Shown: in pieces, positions 22,510 through 32,217 of the stretch
Numbering within the stretch: the first letter of the stretch is position 1
Layout: every line of letters begins with the position of its first letter
From: Eimeria necatrix
Taxonomy: Eukaryota; Apicomplexa; Conoidasida; Eucoccidiorida; Eimeriidae
Assembly (NCBI RefSeq): GCF_000499385.1
Contig: NW_013651788.1
Coordinates: 40,802-104,801, forward strand
Direction of reading: 5' to 3'
DNA: 64,000 nt
Made by a program: the position numbers and the translations under genes
Notes under the pieces: model-generated
Told to the model about the DNA's origin: nothing
What the model saw: the letters and a program-made list of their open reading frames with translations, nothing else
Databases searched by the model: none

Positions 22510-23141
22510 GGACCCGTGGGCTTCCCCCCAACCCGCCCCTTCAGGGTCGTTGCTGCGCACCCACATGTAGACGCAGCAGCAGCTGCCACAGGTGGTGCTG
22601 TTGCTCCTGGCACGGGAAGAAACAGCAGCAGCAGCAGCAGCAGCAGCAGCCACAGCAGCAGCAGTCACAGCAGCTATGTTCGCTCCAAGCGGTCCCTCTC
22701 AAGCAGCGAGTTGGCCCCGTTGGCGCGCCCACGGAGCGGAAGCACTGGGGAGCAGCAGCACCTGCAGCAGCACCAGCACCAGCCCGCGCAGCAGCAGCAG
22801 CAGCAGCAGCAGCGAAGGCAGCTGGCCATTCCCCTTTCGCGGGTGCTGCAGCACGTGACAGAAGGAGCTGCTGCTTCGCAAAGCTCGCGCGTCTTGGCAG
22901 TGGTGCAGGACTGTTTGAGGCATCAGTTAGCCGAGGACGGCGCAGCAGCAGCAGCAACAGCAGCTGCTGCTGCTGCAGTACCTGCTGCAGCAGGTAGCAG
23001 GGGTGTCGTCGTTGGCTATGAAGCTTCGCTGCTTACTGTTTGCTGTCCCACTTCTTTTCTTTCTGCTTATCTTCCGCCCTTTGCTGGTCACGCGTGGTCA
23101 GGTTTGCTGGCGAGTTTGCTGACGCTGTTTGCTACTGAGCC

Positions 23142-23174
<33 letters not shown>

Positions 23175-23818
23175 ACAGCACCAACAGCAGCAGCGAATTG
23201 CCGCGCTGGCCAAAGCTATCATCAAGCAGCAAGAACAGCTGCAGCAACAGGCAGTGCCCCCGAAAGGATGCATGCAGCAGACGCTGCGGCTGCTGGGGCG
23301 GTGTGCCCAGGCCCTTAGCGCAGCTGCTGCTGCAGCAGTAGCAACAGGAGCAGCAGCAGCAGCAGCAGCAGATGCGTCGGACGGCCTGCGTGGTGCGTCT
23401 CCCGCAGCAGCCGCTTTTGGCGCTGCTCCGGACACGGCAGCACCAGCAGCAGCAGAGCAGACTACCCCGTTGGCAGCAGCGGGACCAGCAGCAGCAGCAG
23501 CAGGAGCAGCAGCAGCAGCCAAAGGGAGCGGCGCAGCTCCGCTTGCTGCATGCGCTCTCTTCTGCTCAAAACTCAGAGTGGCTCTCTTGTCCGTAAACGA
23601 CGAGGACGTCTGCCGCCGCCTGCTCATGGCTGCCAACACTGAGTTGCTGCTGTGCAGACTGGTTAGCCCAAACCCTAAACCCCAAACCCTAAACCCTAAA
23701 CCCTAAGCGCTGAAGTCTGTAGCAGAGGCATAGCGCGCCGGCTGGCGAGGGTGTCTGCTGCTTCGCGCAGTGTGCGTATTGAGCTGTAGCGGGAGTTTAA
23801 GGCAGTGCGGCTGCTGCT

Positions 23819-23852
<34 letters not shown>

Positions 23853-24015
23853 GTACGTGCAGCTGCTGCTGTGCCTGCCGGGCGACAACTGCGCGAGCGT
23901 TATGCACCGCCGGCTGCTGCAGCACCAGCTGCTGAAGACAACAGTCATGAGAGATGCCCTGACAGTATCTTCTTTGAAGCGCAAGTACAAGCAAGCTGCA
24001 ATGGTGGCCAGAAGA

Positions 24016-24046
<31 letters not shown>

Positions 24047-24137
24047 AGGCCGTCGCTGGTGCTGCTCCTGGTGCCGCCGCTGCCGCGTCAGCGAGGCCCG
24101 CTGCGGGCACTGCGCCAGGCACGCCTGCAGCGAGCGG

Positions 24138-24171
<34 letters not shown>

Positions 24172-25679
24172 AGCATGCAGCAGCAGCAGCAGCAAACTGG
24201 GGAAAAGAAGGCCGCCTACGCCGCGTTGACTCCTCAAGGCTTTCTTTGCCACGAAACCCTCGAGTTGGATTTCCTGCAGCTCTTCGAGAAGAAAGAAACT
24301 GTCAGACTTGCCTTCGTTCCGGTCAGCTCCGCGCGCGTACAGTCCCACTGTGCAGCTAGCTAGCTAGCTAGCTAGCTAGCCAGTCAGCTAGCCATCTAGC
24401 TGGCCAGCCACTGACTAGCTGTCTGGCTAGCTATCTGGCCGGCTAGCTAGCTAGCTAGCTAGCTGACTGGGTAGCTAGCTAGATAGCTAGCTAGCTAGCT
24501 AGCCAGCTAGCTAGCCACGTGGAGCCCTTATTTGGGCCTGAACACGGCGGCTGCACAGCTAGCTGCGCACTTGTAGCAGTCACTCGGCAGCTATCTGGGC
24601 GGCTAGCTGTTAAGTGGCTAGCTGGGTAGCTAGCTAGCTAGCTGCGTAGGGAGTTGCTAGGTGGCTGGCTGGGCAGCCAGCCATCAGACGGCTAGCTAGC
24701 AGCTAGCTGCTCAGTGGCTAGCTGGGCAGCGAGCTCTCAGGCGGCTAGTTGGGCGGGAAGGGCGCGGGGCTCTATCTCAGACGCAGCACCTAACTAGCAA
24801 CCCAGCTTTCCATCTGCCCGGCTAGCTAGCCAGCTAGCTAGCCAGTCAGCCAGCTAGCTAGCCATGGGGTCTGTGCGCAGGGCCGGCTGGTCAGTCCACT
24901 GTTGCTGGACGCCTCGCGACACTTATTTGCTGTTGCTGAATGGGCCTTTCCGTTTCCTTACTATTCGCTGCTGCTGCTGCGGGTGGGTCAGCTGCAGCTG
25001 CAGGCTGCTGCTGCAGCGCCGCCTGGGCTCTGCTGCTGCAGCGCCGCTCCTGTTTTGCTGCTGCAGCGCCGTCTGGGCTCTGCTGCTGCAGCGTTGCTCT
25101 TGGTTTTGCTGCTGCAGCGCAGCCCGGGCTCTGCTGTTGCAGCGCTGCCTGGGCGCTGCGCAGCTGGGGGACCCTAGGGGGGTTTGCAGCAGCACTGAGC
25201 GCGCATCTGCTGCTGCTGCTTTGCTCTGCTGCTGCTGTTGCTGCTGCAGGAAGCAGCAACGCGCCGCCTGCTGGGCATCCCACGGGCCATCGCCGCTATC
25301 GGCAACCTCAAAAGGCAAGCTCTTTTTTGCTGCTGCTGCTAGCTGCTAATGTGGCAGTCAAGAGCCAGCTGCAACCCCACATTTTGCTGCTGCTGCTGCT
25401 GCTTGTGCTGCTGGTACCTCTCTGCTGCGCAGATTGGCAGCCGACCGCTACGCTGCTGAGGGATCTTATTCTGTGGTGGTGAGAGCAGCAGTAGCAGCAG
25501 CAGTTGCAGCAGCAGCAGGAGCTGCTGCAGCACCTTACAGCCCTAGCGTCAGTGTCGTGTGTTCCTGCTGCTGCTGCTGCTTCCATGAGGCTTTTGCTTC
25601 TCGTTTTTTTCTGCTGCAGGCAGCGGTTTTCTCCTCTGCTGCCGATAGCGCTCTGGAGCTGCTTCGCCGATCAGTTTGA
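18403..25679 (+). CDS. Large unrecognised protein, eleven exons, about 1610 aa
   Basis: Exons: 18403-18826, 19103-20034, 20209-21119, 21347-21437, 21682-21850, 22088-23661, 23863-24321, 24881-24982, 25250-25314, 25433-25478, 25620-25679. Every junction keeps phase, which strongly supports one gene. Conserved-looking islands include LADPRAAAVVSLLRALGFPR, PLLAALLEALLPQQPAPQIM, SVWVHQPWRFYDEVSVHLDA, VLQRLDMLLQYVAGSRCLY, LLDASRHLFAVAEWAFPFPY, RRLLGIPRAIAAIGNLKR and FSSAADSALELLRRSV. They are helix-rich and could be HEAT/ARM-like, but no family was identified. Poly-Ala, poly-Gln and poly-Ser tracts separate them. The ninth intron begins with GC (AAAAG then GCAAGC). Intron 6 contains a telomere-like tract and intron 7 a TAGC array. 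The start codon is the first Met of the exon and is not otherwise confirmed. Confidence 0.7.
18998..19092. repeat. Direct duplication of about 46 bp in intron 1
   Basis: TAGGCGCAGCAACTGCTTGC plus the following TTCRTTTGCTGCTG segment occurs twice in a row with one difference. Confidence 0.85.
23668..23707. repeat. Telomere-like tract in intron 6 of the large gene
   Basis: AAACCCT/AAACCCC units begin 6 bases after the GTTAGC donor at 23662. Confidence 0.95.
24356..24870. repeat. TAGC-derived array in intron 7 of the large gene
   Basis: About 500 bases of imperfect TAGC/GCTA units with GGCTGGC variants, directly upstream of exon 8 at 24881. Confidence 0.9.
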
Positions 25680-26589
25680 CTGGGGCCAGCAGCAGCAGCA
25701 GCAAGAGCAGCAGCAGCTGCTGCTGCTGCTGCTCTCGCTGCAACGGCAGCAGCAGCAGCAGTACAGCAGTATCGCTGCAATTGACGTGCCTGTACAGACA
25801 GTGTTGGGGGATTGCTAGCACTAGGGTGTATTCTCTGCTGCAGCGAAAACAGCTGCAGCAGCAACAGCACGTGCTGCTGTTGCTGAAGCAACAGCAGCAG
25901 TCGCAGCTGCGACCGCAGCAAGAGTAGCAGCTGCTGTTGACGAAAAGACTGACGCTGTCTCCTGTCAATCTAAACTGTAGAGCGTGCAGCAGCAGCGGTT
26001 TCAGCAGCAGCAGCAGCGGCTTCGGCAGCAGCAGCAGCGGCTTCTGCAGCAGCCACTGCTGCTGCTGCTCTCCTGCTGGGGCCTCAAGGCAGGTGCGACG
26101 AGTCGCCGTTGCCGCCTTTTGTTTTGTTCCGATTTAGGACGCAAATAGCTCATGTGCTGAAGCCCTTGTTTCTGCTGCTGCTGCTGCGGGTACTTTGCTG
26201 CTGCTGGGGCGGCTGCCGGTGCTGCGGTTGACTACCTGCTGCTGTCGCTGCTTGGCTGCTGTGGACTTTCTGCTGCTTCTGCTGCGAGTGCTGTGCTGCT
26301 GCTGCTGCAGCTGCAGCTGCTGCTAGACGTGCCAGGCGCCGCGTAGAGCCAGCAGCAGCTTGTGCATGTACTGGCGCTGCTTCTGGGTTTGCTGCACTGG
26401 GTAGATCAGCAGCAGCAGCAGCAGCAGCCTTGAGCCGAGTTGCTTTCCCAGTGTCTGCCTTCGGCTCTGCTTCTTTTTCTCTGACTCCTTGTTGCCTTTT
26501 GGTTGCTCTTCAGTTCTTTCTGCTGCTGCTGCTGCTGCTGCTAATTCTCCAATTCTCTGTCACCTTGGCTGCCTAACTACATTGGCGCC
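25680..26589. other. No confident gene; 3' flank of the large gene
   Basis: CAG and CTG arrays with short open frames on both strands. No recognisable protein. Confidence 0.5.
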
Positions 26590-26860
26590 TTTCGTTTTTT
26601 TGTTCGTTTTTGGGGCCCCGTAGGGGCCCCCAAGGGTCCAAAGGGGGCCCCTAAAGAAATCTTTTTGGCTCCCTTTGCGGGGCCCCTAATGGGGCCCTCT
26701 TGGGGCCCTTCGGGGGCCCCTAAAGGGGCCCTTTGGAGCCCTCTGGGGGGCCCCAAAGGCACTCTTTTGGGGCCCTTTAGGGGGCCCCTCTAGGGGCCCC
26801 CTAAGTGGCTTTTTGGGGGGCCCCTCTAGGGGCCCCCTATAGGGCTCCTTTGGCCCCTGC
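26590..26860. repeat. GGGGCCCC-type low-complexity block
   Basis: Imperfect repeats of GGGGCCCCTAAAGGGGCCCT type. Apparent Gly/Pro-rich frames on both strands are by-products of the repeat. The same kind of sequence codes for Gly-Pro-Ala stretches in the aldo/keto reductase gene at about 30190-30500. Confidence 0.8.
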
Positions 26861-27179
26861 GCTGCTGCGAGCAGCGGGGCGGCTCTGGCTGGCTGCTGCT
26901 GCTTCCCCTCTGGGCTGCTGCTGCCTCTTCTCTGGGCTGCTGCTGCTTCTCCTCTGTGCTGCTGCTACCTTATGCCAGTTTGCTGTTTCCCGTCTTCTGC
27001 ATGCAAGTCAGACCCCACATATTTCCTCTCTGCTGCGGGCCCCCGTGGCCCCTGCTGCCTTCAGTCCCAGTAGCTGCTTTTTCCTCCCTTGTGTATTTTT
27101 GTCTTCTCTTTCCTTTCTTTTTGCTTCTTTACTCCTCGTCTTTGTCTCTGGCCTCTTCTGCTCCTTGCCCCTGCAGCTG

Positions 27180-27440
27180 CGAGTGTGCTGCTGCTGCTCT
27201 GCAGCAGCAGTCACTGCAGCAGTCCTCGGAGGTCTGTAGCCTCTGCAGCTGCTGCGCTGCAGCAGCAGTCACTGTAGCAGCCTCAGAAGATCTCCAGCCT
27301 CTGCTGCCGCTGCGCTGCAGCAGCAGCAGTCACTGCAGCAACCTGGGGAGGTCTCTCCACTTGCAGTGCACGAATTTAACTTCCCTTTGCACCCAGTCAG
27401 TTCCCCCGCAGCCTCTGCTGCTGCTGCGCTGCAGCAGCAG
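27180..27440. repeat. Diverged tandem repeats downstream of the aldo/keto reductase gene
   Basis: CTGCAGCAGCAGTCACTGCA units with GGAGGTCTCTCCAC-type spacers. The last unit (about 27357-27402) is a diverged copy of the gene's 3' coding end at 27467-27512, 110 bp away. Confidence 0.75.
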
Positions 27441-28755
27441 CTAGTGCAGCAGCCTGAGGGGGTCTCTCCACTTCCAGTGCAGAAAATTAATTTCCCTTTC
27501 CATCCAGTCAGTCATTGCTCCTGCTGCTGGATGCAAACAGTGCAGATTTTCTCTTAGCTGGTACAGATCGCTGAAGCCCAGCAGCTGCACGCACGCCCCA
27601 GCCACACTCCCGGCCCTCAGCATCAGCAAACGCCTGCTGCTCCCAGCAGCAGCAGCAGCTGCTGCTGCTGCGAGAGCGCAGGCGGCGCAGCAACGTCCCA
27701 GAGTCTGCTGCTGCAGAGCAGCAGCAGGGGAAGGAACAGCCTAGCTAAGCACCCTCTGGGTGCCTGTCGCTGTGTCGCTCCTGCCCTGCCTATCTGCTGC
27801 TACTGTTGCTGCTGCTGCTGCTGCTGCGTCTGGGCTTTTGGGGGGACTCACAGTGGAGGTCACGAAGGGGCGAGAGAACACCCACTTGAGGGCCACGGGC
27901 GTCAAGTTCGGCTGCTCGAAGCGCCGCGCCAAGTAGAAATATTCCTTAACAGCCTTTGCGGCCATAGAGCCTCTGGCAGACAGCAGCAGCAGCAGCAGCA
28001 GCAGCTCATGTGGCAGCCCGCGCTCTGCTGCAGCAGCAGAGCAGCAGCAGCAGCAGCTGGGGTACAGCCCGCCCTGCTGCTGCTGCAGCAGCAGCTGGGG
28101 TACAGCCCGCGCTGCAGCAGTAGCAGCAGCTGGGGAGCAGCCCTCCCTGCAGCAGCAGCAGCAACCGGGGTGCAGATCGCCCTGCTGCAGCAGCAGCAGC
28201 AGCGGCCGGGTGCAGCCCGCCCTGCTGCAGCAGCAGCAGCAGCCGGGTGTAGCCCGCCCTGCTGCAGCGGCAGCAGCAGCAGCCGGGGTGCAGCCCGCCC
28301 TGCTGCAGCAGCAGCAAGCAGCCCCGCTGCAGCCTACCTCAGTCGCCGCATGTAGGAGGGGAAGCGCAGCAGCCGGCCAGCCGTGGGGTACTCGAGCCAC
28401 TCCAAATACTTCCCAGTCAAAAGGCCCCCGGCCAGCGCCCCGTAGGCCACCAGCGAGACGCCTGCGCGCGCCGCCGACCTAGGGTTTAGGGTTCAGGGTC
28501 CAGAGTTTAGGGTTTAGGGTTCAGGGTTTAGAGTTTAGGATTATGGTTTAGGATTCAGGGTTTAGGGTTTACGGTTTGGGGTTTAGGGAACCGGGGATGC
28601 AAGGCACAGCGGTTTTAGTGCCTAGGGTTTAGGGTTTCGGGGCAGACACTGGGCTCCGGGGTGAGCGTTTTGAGGGTTTAGGGTTTATTGCCAACAGCGC
28701 GCTCGGCTGCTGCGCCGCAGCTGCTGCTGCGGTGCGTGGCTGCTGCCGTAAGGCC

Positions 28756-28788
<33 letters not shown>

Positions 28789-30642
28789 CCCGGGAATCTT
28801 GCCTGAATTTTGAGGCCTGACAGCCTCTACGAACTGCTTCTCCACGTCATTCCGCAGCAGCAAATTGTAATGAACTTGACAAGCAGCAGGAGGAGGCAGC
28901 CCCCTCGCCTTGGCTAGCTGGCAGAAGCGCAGCAGCCCGTAGACAGTCTCGTTGCAGAGGCCCCATGCCCGAATCTGAAACGCGCGCAGCCACACAGCAC
29001 CAGCTTCTGCTGCTGCTGCTGCTGTTGTTGCTGGTGTTGTTGCTGCTGCTGCTGCTGGCCTGGCGAGGGGCTAAAATGCCGCGAGGTGGCGTTTAAACCC
29101 GGTGGGATCGTGCGATCCCAGGGCAGCGGGGTCCTGCTGCTGCAGTGGAGTGCATGCAGCAGCAAATGCGCAGTACTTGCCTTGCCGTCTCTTAGCAGCA
29201 CCTCCACTGCGTCCAGCCACGCCTCCATGGACACCCGCGGGTCCTGCGTGTCTGTTGCTGCTGCAGTCTGGCAGCAAACGTAAACAGCCCCGCAGCAAAA
29301 CACTCAGCTCGAGCAGCAGCACACGGCCGGCAAAGCAGCAAAAAGACACAAACGCCCTAAGAACCCCGCCAGCAGGAAAGTGCAGCAGCAAACGCTCCAA
29401 CACTCCCACGGGCTGCAGCAGCAACAGCAGCAGGCTGCTGCTACAACGTGCTGCAGCAGCAGCTGCAGACTGCTGCTGCAGGCTGCTGCTGCAGGGTATC
29501 AGGAGCAGCAGCTGCTGCTGCGACTCACGGGGATATCGTAGAGGACCTGGTGCGGCTCTCCTGTCTCGTGGCGCGGCACATAACGCTGCGGCCAGTGCAG
29601 CTGCAGCAAATCCACGTAGGAAGTGCCCAGGCGACGGAGGCTGCCTTCTGCAGCTTTTATAACATCCTCTGCAGCCAGGCCCGCCGCTCCGCTGCTGCGA
29701 ACGAGAAGCAGCAGCAGCAGCAGCAGCGCAGCAGCAGCAAAAGCCGTTCCCCATGAAGGGCAGGGGCCCGCAGCGGCAGCAACAGCAGCAACGGCAACAA
29801 CGCCGCAGCAGCAACAGAAGAAGCAGCAGCAGCAGCAGCAGCAGCAAGTGGCTACCTGTTAGTTGGCTGCCGCTGCAGCCAGGAGAGCCGCTCGTGGGGC
29901 CCCGCCACAGTGGCGGCCAGCACCAGCTCCGCGCGCTTTGCTGCTCCCCTAGCAGCAAGCCACTTGCCCACAATCTCTTCAGCAGCACCGAAGGACTCAG
30001 CAGCAGCAGGAAGCGGATACAGCTCCGCAGTGTCGATGAAATTCACCCCCCACCCGTCCACTGCGTAGCTCAGCAGCTCGCTGGGATTGTTGCAGTTCCC
30101 TTCCCCCGCGGGGGGCCCCTGGGGGCCCCCCATGAACATCGTGCCCAGGCCCACCTCCGACACGTACAGGTCGCTCTGGCCCAGCTGCCGGTAAGTCACC
30201 GGCCATGGGGGGCCCCCCTCCCGGGGGGCCCCCCCGGGGGCCCCCGGGGCCCCCCGGGGGGCCCCCGGGGATGGCGTTGGGGGCAGCTGGAGCCTATTGG
30301 GGAGCAGCAGTTTGGGGGCTGCGCAGCCCGTTGAGAGCGGGAGGGCCACGTGGGCGTACTGGCGGTGATAAGCCTCTTCGGGGGTCATGAGGGGTCCCCC
30401 GGGGCGGGCTGGAAGCGGGGGGGGAGGCAATACCTCCCCGGGTTCCCCTATGAGGGGCCCCCACTCCGGGGGCCCCGGGGGGCCCCCCACTGGGGCCCCC
30501 TCCGCAGCTTCCTCTGGCGGCGGCTCCCCTGCGCAGCCCGGCCTCTGCGCGGCTGCACCCGCTGCTGCTCCTGTGTCTGCTGCTGCTGCTGCTGTGTCTG
30601 CTGCTGCTGCTGGGCGGGCCTGCGTCTCCGCATCTGCGGGGC

Positions 30643-30692
<50 letters not shown>

Positions 30693-31502
30693 GCGCGGCG
30701 GCGCCTGTTTTCAATGACTTTCTCTATCCAGGCCTTGTCTTTGGCTGTGAAGCTCCGCGCGAAGTTTTGCCGCGCAGCCAAAATCCCATAAGGGGCCTCC
30801 GGAATAAAACGCCACTGCTCCTCCCGCTGGGGGCTGCGGCGCATGCCTGGCAGCAAACACAGGGGGCCGAACCCCGCATCCGGTTTGCAGCAGCAGCAGC
30901 AGCAGCAGCAGCAACCGCAGCAGCAGCAGCAAGCGCAGAGGCAGCAGCAGCAGCGGCAGCAGCAGCAGCGGCAGCAGCAAGGGTAGCAGCAGCAGCAGCA
31001 GCAGCAGGCGACCTGCAATCATTTCTTCGGCGAGCGTGGCCTGGCGGGCGATGTCGTCGTCTGGTTCTCTTGGTGGGGGTTCTGCTTCCTCCAAGTAATA
31101 CCGCCGCGCCTCTGGGGTGTCCAGGCGGTAGTAGGGGGCCACGCCCTCCTCCTCAGGCTCTTCGCTCCCGTCCCCCGGCTGCGGGCCATACGCAGCAGCA
31201 GCAGCCGCAGCAGCAGCAGCAGTGGACCGGCAGACGCAGCAGCAGCAGCAGCAACAGAAGACTCCAAGCAGCACCAGCAGACCCGCAGCGGCAGCAAACC
31301 TCAGCAGCAGCAGCAGCCCGTAGCAGCTAGCTGTGGCTAGCTAGCTGTGGCTAGCTAGCTGTGGCTAGCTAGCTGGGGGACTGACCAGCTTGTAGGGGTT
31401 GTAGCGCCTGTAGGACCAGCTGTAATCCCGCTTGGGGTCATAGTAAGACTCCACAAAGTCAAAGCCCGCCTCCGCTGCAGTCGCGTTCACAGCTGTACAC
31501 AC

Positions 31503-31535
<33 letters not shown>

Positions 31536-31547
31536 GCAACTATACAT
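27441..31547 (-). CDS. Tas-like aldo/keto reductase with signal peptide and long N-terminal extension, nine exons, about 703 aa
   Basis: Minus-strand exons: 31547-31386, 31178-31013, 30846-29856, 29694-29529, 29243-29181, 28974-28817, 28478-28338, 27972-27852, 27584-27441, all phase-consistent. The start MYSC with poly-Leu and VCTAVNA looks like a signal peptide. An extension of about 250 aa follows (including PYGILAARQNFARSF, poly-Gln and Gly/Pro repeats). The AKR barrel follows E. coli Tas: TYRQLGQSDLYVSEVGLGTM, NFIDTAELYP (catalytic Asp and Tyr), YVDLLQLHWPQRYVP (His), WGLCNETVYGLLRF, LVAYGALAGGLLTGKY, FVTSTLLGFSDLYQLRENL. The catalytic Lys position (Tas IIASKVSGP) reads LAATVAGP, so Lys is replaced by Thr. 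Two introns start with GC (at 29180 and 28816). Entry to the secretory route, possibly the apicoplast, is inferred only. Confidence 0.88.
28479..28690. repeat. Degenerate telomere-like TTTAGGG tract in the sixth reductase intron
   Basis: TTTAGGG and variants (TTCAGGG, GTTTAGAG) fill this part of the intron. In the sense of the gene the last unit, CCCTAG, supplies the AG acceptor for the exon beginning at 28478. Confidence 0.9.
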
Positions 31548-31679
31548 GTTATATATATATAACACAAATATATTATGTATTATATATAATACATATTGTA
31601 TATCATATATGTACTATTTTAATATATGTGTCGTAAATGTACATATAGCATGTATCTGGAGGCTCCGCCCCCTCCGCCC
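31548..31679 (-). promoter_or_regulatory. AT-rich upstream region of the aldo/keto reductase gene
   Basis: TATATATATA, ATATATTATGTATTATATA and related sequence lies immediately upstream of the minus-strand start at 31547, between it and the stop codon of the next minus-strand gene at 31680. It is a plausible promoter, but no defined element can be proven. Confidence 0.4.
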
Positions 31680-32014
31680 TCAGAGCCGGTGGTCTAGGTA
31701 GGGTTTACGCGTTAGGGTTTAGGGTTTAGGGTTTAGGGTTACGTATGAGCCCGTGAGAAACGACGAGGCGGCCCGGGGGGAGGTCCCGCTTGATGGGAAT
31801 CCAGTCTTCGTCAGGAACAGCTTCAGAAACGCCGTATTCTTCCTTGTCTTCTGAGGTGTACAGACACCGCAGAGGCAGCAGCCACGCGAGGTCTGCTGCT
31901 GCTGCTGCTGCTGCTGCAGCTGCTGCCCGCGCATCGCCCAGCTGGAGCCGCTGCTCTGCTGCGCCTGCTGTTATTGATGCTGGAGCTTCACAAAATGTGC
32001 CCCTCCTCTTCCAT

Positions 32015-32045
<31 letters not shown>

Positions 32046-32174
32046 GTGAGCCCACAACAAAGCAGCAGCGGCGGGAGCAGCAATTTTCCCCGCTACAGCA
32101 GCAGCAGTAGCGGTTTCAGCTCCAGCAGTACCAGTGGCCTCGGTGCCAGCAGCACCAGAAACAGCAACAGCAAA

Positions 32175-32217
<43 letters not shown>

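Noticed and set aside
24891..25318. Minus-strand Ala/Gln frames around 25 kb
   Set aside because: The plus strand carries short exons with exact phase continuity to a stop codon. The minus frames are antisense by-products.
26577..26762. Gly/Pro-rich coding gene in the GGGGCCCC block
   Set aside because: Similar frames appear on both strands and merely reflect the repeat. There is no start context, splice pattern or non-repetitive segment.
28006..28355. Tandem repeat of CTGCAGCAGC..CAGCCCGCC as a separate repeat gene
   Set aside because: The stretch is an intron of the aldo/keto reductase between exons ending at 28338 and starting at 27972.
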